Below are positions 57,487-64,000 of a stretch of DNA of 64,000 bases, piece by piece. A program made the translations under genes and the position numbers. The notes below the pieces were generated by a model. The model had not been told where the DNA came from, did not search any database, and saw only the letters and a list, made by a program, of their open reading frames with translations. This DNA comes from Mycobacterium pinniadriaticum (GTDB lineage Bacteria > Actinomycetota > Actinomycetes > Mycobacteriales > Mycobacteriaceae). The stretch spans positions 23,697-87,696 of the forward strand of contig NZ_JAPJDO010000026.1 in the NCBI RefSeq assembly GCF_026242045.1, given 5' to 3'. The stretch's first letter is position 1. Each line of letters opens with the position of its first letter.

Positions 57487-58311
57487 TCAGAGCGGGAAGA
57501 TCGCGGCGAGGGCCTTGATCTCGTCGCCGACGACATATGTGAGCGTTCTAACAGTCCGATCGGTCAGCTCCGGACCGAACTTGTCCGTCGAGCCGGGCGG
57601 ATACACGTGCAGCAGAATCTCGAGCTTGTCACCGAAGGCCACCGGCGCATCGTGCTCGATGGTCACTCGCAGCGGCGCTTCCAACAACTCGGGGTATGGG
57701 GCCAGGAACTCCTCGACCACCTTCCAGTACACCGAGTTGTTGACATGGTCGAACAGGTCGATATCGCTGACCCGAATCGGGAAGTCGCGGATCTCGTTGG
57801 CATCCTGGCGCGCCCCGGCGCTCAGGTACGATTTCCAGCGCAACCGGTTGATGTTGGTGGTGCGCTGCAGGTCCTCCATGAAGTCGTCGGAGATCCGCGC
57901 CGGGCCCTGGGTCTCCCGGTTGATGTTGATCCAGAAGGCTTCAGATTCGATGAGGCCGCGGCCGCGCACCCCATCTATACGGACCCGCATCTCGCACCAG
58001 CGATTCGAGGTCCCCGAGCACCAGCGGCGCATCCGCAACATGTCCTGGAACTCGATGGGCCGGATCAGGTCGACCATCGTGCGCCGGACGATCCACAACG
58101 GGTGGGTCTCCTCGTGGCCCATCTCGCGCAACTGGTCCTGACCGATGTCCTGAATGTGGCGGCAGGCGGCGTCCAGCCGCAGCCGGCCCGCCCGGTCGAT
58201 GTCGCCGACCCGAAGCGGCCATTCCCGGTCGAACACATCGGGGTTCGGATCCGGAACGGGCATCAACGACTTCGCCAACCCGGAGTCTGCGGTGCGCTCC
58301 GCTGGACTCAT
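57487..58311 (-). CDS. Acyl-ACP thioesterase-family protein (Rv0466-like)
   Basis: This 274-residue double hot-dog FAT-type thioesterase shows WPLRVGDIDRAGRLRLDAAC, HPLWIVRRTMVDLIRPI, IVFRMD-like FPIRVSDIDLFDHVNNSVYW (second hot-dog, with Asp and Asn) and VTIEHDAPVAFGDKLEI. It could release fatty acids from acyl carriers, or act on mycolic precursors. ATG at 58311 is coupled to a 12-codon leader ORF (58308-58346). The orthologue in M. tuberculosis starts a few residues later, so the exact N-terminus is uncertain. It is divergent from ramB. Confidence 0.87.
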   Translation of the reverse strand: MSPAERTADSGLAKSLMPVPDPNPDVFDREWPLRVGDIDRAGRLRLDAACRHIQDIGQDQLREMGHEETHPLWIVRRTMVDLIRPIEFQDMLRMRRWCSGTSNRWCEMRVRIDGVRGRGLIESEAFWININRETQGPARISDDFMEDLQRTTNINRLRWKSYLSAGARQDANEIRDFPIRVSDIDLFDHVNNSVYWKVVEEFLAPYPELLEAPLRVTIEHDAPVAFGDKLEILLHVYPPGSTDKFGPELTDRTVRTLTYVVGDEIKALAAIFPL

Positions 58312-58346
58312 GCGCGATCCGCCTTCGGCTTCTCGCTGGTGCTCAT
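58308..58346 (-). CDS. 12-codon leader ORF upstream of the thioesterase gene
   Basis: ATG at 58346, preceded by GAGAGGA, encodes MSTSEKPKADRA and ends in TGA that overlaps the ATG of the thioesterase (ATGA). It may couple translation, or it may be chance. Confidence 0.25.
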   Translation of the reverse strand: MSTSEKPKADRA

Positions 58347-58430
58347 GTGCGGTCGTCCTCTCCCCGTCCCCGCCCAGCGCGATCATGCCAAAGGGCCCCC
58401 TGAATGCCAACCAGCCTGCGTTGCCAACGC

Positions 58431-58470
58431 TGCGAAGATGCTCTTCGCATCCCGTCGGTAGGCTGAAGTG
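58431..58470 (+). promoter_or_regulatory. ramB promoter with a perfect palindrome
   Basis: TGCGAAGA-TGC-TCTTCGCA (58431-58449) has 8-bp arms. TAGGCT (58459-58464) and 6 nt precede GTG 58471, a leaderless start. The palindrome lies at about -22 to -40, where a repressor would block RNA polymerase. TGCGAAG also occurs beside the RamB box of aceA, so RamB autorepression is likely. Confidence 0.6.
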
Positions 58471-59895
58471 GTGTCCAAGACGTTCGTCGGCTCCCGGATA
58501 CGACAACTGCGCAGTGAGCGGGGTTTCAGCCAGGCCGCGCTGGCTCAGATGCTGGAGATCTCCCCCAGCTATCTCAACCAGATCGAGCACGATGTCCGGC
58601 CGCTGACGGTCGCGGTGCTACTCCGGATCACCGAGGTGTTCGGCGTGGACGCCACGTTCTTCTCGTCCCAGGACGACACCCGGCTGGTGGCGGAGTTGCG
58701 CGAAGTGACGATGGACCGCGACCTCGATCTCGACATCGACATGACCGAGGTCGCCGACATCGTCAATACCCATCCCGCCGTCGCCCGCGCGATAGTGAAC
58801 CTGCATCGCCGCTACCGGATCACCACCGCGCAACTGGCGGCCGCCACCGAGGACCGGTTCAACCTCAACACCGGAGGCAGTGGCACCGGATCGATCTCCA
58901 TGCCGCACGAGGAGGTTCGCGACTACTTCTACCAGCGGCAAAACTATCTGCACGAACTCGACACCGCCGCAGAGGATCTCACCATCCGGATGCGAATGCA
59001 CCGCGCCGAGTTGTCGCGTGAGCTGTCCGATCGACTCACGATGGTGCACGGTGTCCACATCATCCGCCGCATCGACCTGGGCGACACGGTGCTGCACCGC
59101 TACGACCCGGTGTCCCGCACTCTGGAGATCAGCAATCAGCTGTCGTCCGGCCAGCAGGTGTTCAAGATGGCAACCGAGCTGGCCTATCTAGAGTTCGGCG
59201 ATTTGATCGATCAGTTGGTCGACGAAGGCAAATTCACCAGCGAGGAGTCCCGCACGCTGGCACGGCTCGGGCTGGCCGGCTACTTCGCGGCGGCGACGAT
59301 ATTGCCATACCGACAGTTCCATGATGTGGCCGAGACCTTCCACTACGACATCGAACGACTCTCGGCCTTCTATCAGGTCAGCTACGAGACGATCTGTCAC
59401 CGGCTCTCGACGTTGCAGCGACCCTCGATGCGCGGCGTCCCGTTCTCGTTCGTCCGCGTCGACAAAGCCGGCAATATGTCGAAGCGCCAGTCCGCCACCG
59501 GTTTTCACTTCTCGTCCGCCGGCGGAACCTGCCCGCTGTGGAACGTCTACGAGACGTTCGCCAATCCCGGCAAGATTCTGGTGCAGATAGCCCAGATGCC
59601 TGACGGGCAGAACTACATGTGGGTGGCACGCACGGTCGAACGGCGGGCGTCGCGATACGGCCAGCCGGTCAAGACCTTCGCGATCGGCCTGGGCTGCGAG
59701 GCCCGTCATGCCAACCGGCTGGTCTACTCGAAAGGCCTGGACCTGTCGTCGGACAATGCGACGCCGATCGGCTCCGGCTGCCGGGTGTGTGAACGCGACA
59801 ACTGCCCGCAGCGGGCCTTCCCCGCGCTCGGCCGGGCGCTGGATCTCGACGAGCACCGCAGCACGGTATCGCCCTACCTGGTCAAGGAGTCTTAA
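58471..59895 (+). CDS. ramB: RamB, regulator of acetate and glyoxylate metabolism
   Basis: This 474-residue regulator has an XRE-type helix-turn-helix (RIRQLRSERGFSQAALAQ, LEISPSYLNQIEHDVRPLT), an IrrE/ImmA-like middle domain (RMRMHRAELSRELSDRL; ELAYLEFGDLIDQLV), and a C-terminal DUF2083-type region with conserved Cys (GGTCPLWNVYETF, GLGCEARHA and VCERDNCPQRAFP). It represses aceA/aceB on glucose and is regulated by propionyl- or acetyl-CoA-related signals in relatives. GTG at 58471 fits both the leaderless promoter and the family start (SKTFVGSRI); a GTG at 58468 is next to it. The stop overlaps the next gene. Confidence 0.95.
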   Translation: MSKTFVGSRIRQLRSERGFSQAALAQMLEISPSYLNQIEHDVRPLTVAVLLRITEVFGVDATFFSSQDDTRLVAELREVTMDRDLDLDIDMTEVADIVNTHPAVARAIVNLHRRYRITTAQLAAATEDRFNLNTGGSGTGSISMPHEEVRDYFYQRQNYLHELDTAAEDLTIRMRMHRAELSRELSDRLTMVHGVHIIRRIDLGDTVLHRYDPVSRTLEISNQLSSGQQVFKMATELAYLEFGDLIDQLVDEGKFTSEESRTLARLGLAGYFAAATILPYRQFHDVAETFHYDIERLSAFYQVSYETICHRLSTLQRPSMRGVPFSFVRVDKAGNMSKRQSATGFHFSSAGGTCPLWNVYETFANPGKILVQIAQMPDGQNYMWVARTVERRASRYGQPVKTFAIGLGCEARHANRLVYSKGLDLSSDNATPIGSGCRVCERDNCPQRAFPALGRALDLDEHRSTVSPYLVKES

Positions 59896-60431
59896 TGCCC
59901 CAACGCATTCCACCCGGCGGCCGTCGTGAGCTCGGCCTGATCAACTGGGGTGTTTCCCGGTTGGGAGCGCGTGCGATTCGCGCTCCGCGCATGCACCTGT
60001 TCGATGTCCTGGGGCAGCACAAGCTGCTGTTCCTGTCGTTTCTGCCGTATTCGCACGTGCTGCTGAATTGGGGCAAGCTGCCCAAACGGGACAAGGAACT
60101 GGTCATCCTGCGGGTGGCCCACTTACGTGGCTCAGAGTACGAACTGCAGCAGCACCGACGGCTGGCCAGGAGCCGCGGGGTTGATTCCGCACTGCAGGAC
60201 AAGATCTTTGCCGGCCCGAGTGCGGAGGGACTGACCGATCGCGAGCGGGCATTGCTCACCGCGGTCGACGAGTTCGTGCTGAACCGAGATCTGAGCGATG
60301 ACACGTTCGCCGATCTGTCGGCACATCTGACCCGCCAGCAGCTGATCGAGTTCTGCGCCGTGGCAGGGCATTACGACGCGATCGCCGCCATTCTGACCAC
60401 CTTGCGCGTACCGATGGACTTCCCGGACTAG
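59895..60431 (+). CDS. Carboxymuconolactone decarboxylase (CMD)-family protein
   Basis: This 178-residue helical protein related to AhpD/CMD has WGKLPKRDKELVILRVAHLRGSEYE and LQQHRRLARSRGVD (split). It lacks the CxxC pair of peroxidatic AhpD, having GSEYELQQH at that position, so it is probably a non-redox member. It begins at the last base of the ramB stop (TAATG), so the two are co-translated. It matches Rv0464c. The function is unknown. Confidence 0.83.
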   Translation: MPQRIPPGGRRELGLINWGVSRLGARAIRAPRMHLFDVLGQHKLLFLSFLPYSHVLLNWGKLPKRDKELVILRVAHLRGSEYELQQHRRLARSRGVDSALQDKIFAGPSAEGLTDRERALLTAVDEFVLNRDLSDDTFADLSAHLTRQQLIEFCAVAGHYDAIAAILTTLRVPMDFPD

Positions 60432-60444
60432 GCCGCGCCGGCGG

Positions 60445-60687
60445 CTATCCGTGGTAGGGCTTCGCCTTCACCACCGGCGCCGCCTTCGCGGTGGCCAAGG
60501 CGGTGGGCGGAATTGTGGTGGTCACGGTGTCGCCCTGCGTCATCGGACCGGGTAGGACCGGCGCCGCCACCGAGGGTGATGGCGGCGGCGCGCCCTCGCC
60601 GACCGCGAACCCCGCCAGCGCCATCACAGCACCGCCACCGGCGACAGCCAACAGGATCTTCACCCGCGTATGTGTCGACTCAGCCAT
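60445..60687 (-). CDS. Small secreted/membrane-anchored Ala-Pro-Thr-rich protein
   Basis: This 80-residue protein has a hydrophobic N-terminal segment (VKILLAVAGGGAVMALAGFAV), then a low-complexity region (PPSPSVAAPVLPGP; TTTIPPTALATAKAAPVV). The GGGGGC ribosome binding site precedes ATG 60687. No family is recognised. It lies between the CMD gene end and the lpdC operon. It is small, but codon use is normal. Confidence 0.55.
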   Translation of the reverse strand: MAESTHTRVKILLAVAGGGAVMALAGFAVGEGAPPPSPSVAAPVLPGPMTQGDTVTTTIPPTALATAKAAPVVKAKPYHG

Positions 60688-60805
60688 GCCGCCCCCTCGT
60701 TTCGCCAACCGGCGCCAGCCACGGTCGCCGATCGTGAACGACAGTGAACCCCGCCAGGCTTGAGGCAGCCTGTAATCAACCTGGCGAAGGGCTGGCAGAT
60801 GCCGC

Positions 60806-61078
60806 CTACAGGTAGGTGACCCCGAGCACGATGAGCGTGAAGATCACCGGCGAGATCGGCAGGCAGGCCAGGAAAGCCGCCCACGGCATCCGCTTGCGCT
60901 GGAAGCTCTGCCACGCCAGAAAGCCGGCGACGGCGGCAACCACGGCGATCACCGCGGCGAGGATCAGCACCCAGAAACTGACCCTCGATGCATCGGTCGC
61001 GAACGAGATACCGACGAGCCACAGGACGTGACCCAGCACCAGTCCGCCGATGGCGGCGACGACCGTGGCGGGCCTCAA
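60806..61078 (-). CDS. Three-helix membrane protein downstream of lpdC (Rv0463-like)
   Basis: This 90-residue protein has three membrane segments (about 4-24, 31-50 and 65-86). Its TTG start at 61078 overlaps the lpdC stop (TTGA). The longer frame with ATG 61186 is antisense-like and would lie inside lpdC. The function is unknown, but the place next to lpdC is conserved in M. tuberculosis. Confidence 0.75.
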   Translation of the reverse strand: MRPATVVAAIGGLVLGHVLWLVGISFATDASRVSFWVLILAAVIAVVAAVAGFLAWQSFQRKRMPWAAFLACLPISPVIFTLIVLGVTYL

Positions 61079-62469
61079 AAGTTGATCATGTGGCCGGCGA
61101 GACCGTGGAAGCATTCCTGGAGTGCCTCCGACAGCGTCGGATGGGTGTGCACGTTGCGGGTCAGCTCGTTGACGGTCAGGTCCCACTTCTGCGCCAGCGT
61201 CAACTCGGGCAGAAGCTCGGACACGTCCGGTCCGATCAGGTGGGCACCGAGCAGTTCGCCGTACTTGGCGTCGGCGATGACCTTCACGAATCCGGTGGGG
61301 TCGGCCAGTCCGTGCGCCTTGCCGTTGGCGGTGAACGGGAACTTGGCCACCTTTACGTCGTAGCCCTCGTCGCGGGCCTGCTGCTCGGTCAGCCCGAAGC
61401 TGGCCACCTGCGGCTGGCAGAACGTGGCGCGCGGCAGCATCCGGTAGTCACCCAACGCCAACGTTTCCGCACCCGCGATGGTCTCGGCGGCCACCACCCC
61501 CATCGCCTCGGCGACGTGAGCGAGCATCAGCTTGCCGGTGACGTCGCCGATGGCGTAGATGTGCGGCACGTTGGTGCGCATGTAGTCGTCGATGCCGATC
61601 GCCTTGCGGTCGGTCAGCGCCACGCCGGCCTTGTCCAAGCCGAAGCCTTCGATGTTGGGGGCAAAACCGATGGCCTGCAACACCTTGTCGGCCTTGAGTT
61701 CCTCGGTCTTGCCGTCCTTGCTCACCGCGACGGTGACTTGGGAGCCATCATCTGTGATGGATTCCACCTTGGTGCCGGTCAGGATCTTCACCCCGAGCTT
61801 CTTGTACTGCTTCTCGATCTCCTTGGAGACCTCGGCGTCCTCGTTGGGCAGCGCGCGGGGCAGGAACTCGACGATGGTGACGTCGACGCCGTAGTTCTTC
61901 AGCACGTAGGCGAACTCCATGCCGATCGCGCCCGCCCCGGCGATGATGATCGAGCCCGGCAACTCCCGAGACAGGATCTGCTTCTCGTAGGTGACGACGT
62001 TCTCGCTCAGCGACGTGCCCGGCACCAGCCGGGTGCTGCTGCCGGTCGCGATGATGGCGTTGTCGAAGGTGACGTCCTCCGTACCGCCTTCGTTGAGATC
62101 GACGGTCATGCTGTTGGCGCCGGTGAACTTCCCGTAGCCGTGGATCTCGGTGATCTTGTTCTTCTTCATCAGGTAGTGCACGCCGGCCACCCGGCCCTCG
62201 GCGACCTTCCGGCTGCGGTCGAAGGCGGCTCCGTAGTCGAAGGTTGCCTCTCCGCTGATGCCGAACGTCTTGGCGTCCTTGGTGAAGATATGGGCCAGCT
62301 CGGCGTTGCGCAGCAACGCCTTCGACGGAATACAACCGACATTGAGGCAGACTCCGCCCCAATACCTGGGTTCGATGATGGCGGTGTTCAGCCCGAGCTG
62401 GGCGGCGCGGATCGCCGCGACGTACCCGCCGGGACCGGCTCCGAGAACGACGACGTCATAGTGAGTCAC
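61075..62469 (-). CDS. lpdC: Dihydrolipoamide dehydrogenase LpdC
   Basis: This 464-residue flavoprotein reoxidises dihydrolipoamide in pyruvate and 2-oxo acid dehydrogenases, and in peroxynitrite reductase/peroxidase in M. tuberculosis. It shows VVLGAGPGGYVAAIRAAQLG, the redox disulfide Cys41/Cys46 in GGVCLNVGCIPSKALL, AGAGAIGMEFAYVL and YAIGDVTGKLMLAHVA. It ends in a HPTLSEALQECFHG interface motif (His and Glu of the active site). It is followed by a TTG-coupled membrane gene. Confidence 0.97.
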   Translation of the reverse strand: MTHYDVVVLGAGPGGYVAAIRAAQLGLNTAIIEPRYWGGVCLNVGCIPSKALLRNAELAHIFTKDAKTFGISGEATFDYGAAFDRSRKVAEGRVAGVHYLMKKNKITEIHGYGKFTGANSMTVDLNEGGTEDVTFDNAIIATGSSTRLVPGTSLSENVVTYEKQILSRELPGSIIIAGAGAIGMEFAYVLKNYGVDVTIVEFLPRALPNEDAEVSKEIEKQYKKLGVKILTGTKVESITDDGSQVTVAVSKDGKTEELKADKVLQAIGFAPNIEGFGLDKAGVALTDRKAIGIDDYMRTNVPHIYAIGDVTGKLMLAHVAEAMGVVAAETIAGAETLALGDYRMLPRATFCQPQVASFGLTEQQARDEGYDVKVAKFPFTANGKAHGLADPTGFVKVIADAKYGELLGAHLIGPDVSELLPELTLAQKWDLTVNELTRNVHTHPTLSEALQECFHGLAGHMINF

Positions 62470-62473
62470 GTCG

Positions 62474-63028
62474 TCAGCCTATCGTCGGACGGGCAATCCA
62501 TTCGAAGTAGTAGGCCCCGTGCAACACCGCGGCGGTGGACACTGAGGCCAGCGGCGCCGACATCAGGGCGATGGCCAGCGCCGTTACCGGCGGCCGGTCC
62601 TGCACCAGGGAGACCAGGATGCCGCCGACGGAGCAGAAGATCAGGTAGATCAGGACGACGAACACCGCCGGGGTCTTGTTCAGCGATGTGTACCACCAGA
62701 AGTAGAAGCCCAGGCCGGCGGCCGCCGCCAGCACCCAGACCGCGGCCACGATGAACACGAACTGCCACCGCTTGAGCAACTGATGCTCGGCCGGGGCCGT
62801 CGACGCCGCGGGCGGCACCACGACCGGCTCGGCATGGAGAGACCCGTTGACCGGGCGCATGAAGGCGTCGGTGTCGAAGTTCTCCAACTCGCTGAACGCG
62901 ATGGACTCCGGGGAGATCTGGGCCTCGGGTTCGTCGGTCAGCGACTTCAGGGGCTCGGGATGCGGTCCGGTGTCGAAGATCGGTGCGTGGGACGGTTCGG
63001 TCGACGGAGCGGAAGTCTGGTCAGCCAC
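62474..63028 (-). CDS. Membrane protein upstream of lpdC (Rv0461-like)
   Basis: This 184-residue protein has a 95-residue acidic cytoplasmic N-terminus and three to four membrane segments (about 98-120, 126-147 and 155-175). The GTG start at 63028 overlaps the Rv0460-like gene by 8 bases. Function is unknown. It lies 4 bases from lpdC, so they are co-transcribed. Confidence 0.75.
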   Translation of the reverse strand: MADQTSAPSTEPSHAPIFDTGPHPEPLKSLTDEPEAQISPESIAFSELENFDTDAFMRPVNGSLHAEPVVVPPAASTAPAEHQLLKRWQFVFIVAAVWVLAAAAGLGFYFWWYTSLNKTPAVFVVLIYLIFCSVGGILVSLVQDRPPVTALAIALMSAPLASVSTAAVLHGAYYFEWIARPTIG

Positions 63029-63299
63029 CGGACACCACCTGAACAAGAACCAGTGCACCCAACCATCCCGGTGCCATCGCCAGGATGAACGCCCCCACGG
63101 TGGTGACCCAGCGCCGCCCGGAGAACAGGATGAGCAGCATCCCGATCACGCTGGGCACCGCCACCACCAGGCCCACCACGAGATCGGGGCGAACCGGCGT
63201 CTTGACCAACACAGTGGCCACGACCGCCGCGACCAGACCGGTAACGGTGCCGACCAGTAACGCACTTGTGAGCAGCCATGCCCGAGGCAGGGGTATCAC
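63021..63299 (-). CDS. Small membrane protein (Rv0460-like)
   Basis: This 92-residue protein has three hydrophobic segments (about 8-30, 39-60 and 66-90). It overlaps the next gene by 8 bases and lies 29 bases after the DUF779 gene. No enzyme motif is seen. Confidence 0.75.
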   Translation of the reverse strand: MIPLPRAWLLTSALLVGTVTGLVAAVVATVLVKTPVRPDLVVGLVVAVPSVIGMLLILFSGRRWVTTVGAFILAMAPGWLGALVLVQVVSGG

Positions 63300-63328
63300 C
63301 CTTATGAGGGTACGGGTCCGGCAGCGGA

Positions 63329-63876
63329 CTACGGCTGAACGACTCCGGCGTGCCGAGCAGGGATCGCGCAGGCGTCGACCCCCTCCGCGACCACCAGATC
63401 GGCCCGCGCCGGCAACCGCGCCCCCCGCTGGTAGTCAGCTCCCGTCAGCGGCGATGCACTGGCCAGCAACTCGTTCTCGGCGTCGCTGAAGGCCCGCCCG
63501 CGACTGAGAAAGCGGACACCCTCGGGCGATTCCAGGCTGAACCCGCCGCCGCGTCCGGGAACGATGTCGATCACCAGTTGGGTGTGCTTCCAGGTCTGGA
63601 ACTGGGGGCCCGAAATCCACACCGGGGCACCCTCGAGCACCTCCAGCAAGACATCACGGTCGCCGACGATGAATTCCCCGTCCGGGTAACACATCGGTGA
63701 CGAGCCGTCGCAGCAGCCGCCGGACTGATGGAACATCACCGGACCGTGCCGCTGCTGGAGCCGGTGCAGAAGGTCGGCGGCCGCCGCGGTGATCAACGCC
63801 CGCGGCGGCGCCTGCCCCCCGTGATTTCGGCGCGCTTTCGTTCGCTGTGCGGCGGAATGCGCGCCGAAATCACTCA

Positions 63877-63877
<1 letters not shown>
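63329..63877 (-). CDS. DUF779 protein with a repeat-derived N-terminus
   Basis: This 182-residue protein is of the family often encoded with aldehyde dehydrogenases. The core has MFHQSGGCCDGSSPMC (conserved cysteines, a possible metal or redox site), YPDGEFIVGDRDVLLEVL, WISGPQFQTWKHTQLVID and GRGGGFSLESPEG. The ATG at 63877 shares a base with the ALDH stop (TGATG). Its first about 19 codons lie within a palindromic element (63821-63873), so the original N-terminus probably began near PPRALITAAAADLLH. It matches Rv0459. Confidence 0.85.
63821..63873. repeat. Dispersed palindromic element, copy 2, inside the DUF779 gene
   Basis: Perfect 15-bp arms (63821-63835 and 63859-63873, GTGATTTCGGCGCGC) enclose 23 nt. 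It is similar over its length to the element at 28561-28614. Here it is translated as the first residues of the DUF779 protein, SDFGAHSAAQRTKARRNH. Confidence 0.75.

Positions 63878-64000
<123 letters not shown>

Overview
This window is chromosomal DNA from a high-GC mycobacterium, probably a Mycobacterium/Mycolicibacterium species. The support is heme genes hemL and hemACDB, SenX3-RegX3, MshA, HbhA, RamB with isocitrate lyase, a mycolic acid cyclopropane-synthase-family enzyme (UmaA-like) and LdtC/LprQ. Their order matches, from memory, the M. tuberculosis Rv0458-Rv0528 region read backwards. No rRNA, tRNA, transposase, integrase or CRISPR array was seen. Most genes are packed with 1-8 base overlaps. 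At many unlinked promoters the start codon lies 6-8 bases after a TANNNT -10 element, the arrangement of leaderless mycobacterial mRNAs.

Layout. 1-4013 (minus): cytochrome c maturation genes resB (cut by the window edge), ccdA and a TlpA-like lipoprotein, then a histidine phosphatase and hemL. 4104-16169 is the accessory part between two conserved heme blocks. It holds a FeoA-FeoB-Nfu-like operon, a divergent pair of deazaflavin-dependent nitroreductase-family genes, a sulfide/persulfide module (TauE/SafE exporter and CstB-type dioxygenase-rhodanese) behind a CsoR/CstR-type palindrome, a TetR/MpaB-like oxygenase pair, a copper-type P-ATPase with a CsoR-type operator behind a GPP34 gene and a 43-residue ORF, and an amidohydrolase. 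16126-23163 (minus): a glutaredoxin-like gene, hemA, hemC, hemD, hemB and four small membrane proteins. 23194-33299: lipid, envelope and phosphate genes (HAD phosphatase, dehydratase, acyltransferase, epimerase, proC, thioesterase, Ppx/GppA).

33431-45472: a polyprenyl glycosylphosphotransferase gene that I do not recall at this place in M. tuberculosis, regX3-senX3, gpmA, a YbjN-like gene, mshA, an SDR gene, ldtC, a secreted Ala-rich protein, murB and two DUF2505 paralogues. 45465-51972: methyltransferase, nitrilase, DUF2993, deoC, DUF2599, DUF2516, hbhA, an XRE regulator and DUF445. 52070-64000: TetR, PPK2, a UmaA-like methyltransferase, fadB2, aceA, an acyl-ACP thioesterase, ramB, a CMD-family gene, lpdC, small membrane proteins, DUF779 and the end of an aldehyde dehydrogenase.

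The most interesting non-genic content is (i) short palindromic or repeated elements lying inside genes and supplying codons (648-705, 28561-28614, 29259-29285, 44322-44384, 63821-63873); (ii) metal/sulfur operators overlapping core promoters; (iii) RamB-like sites at aceA and a perfect palindrome at ramB itself; and (iv) coupled genes whose best start appears to be ATT or CTG.
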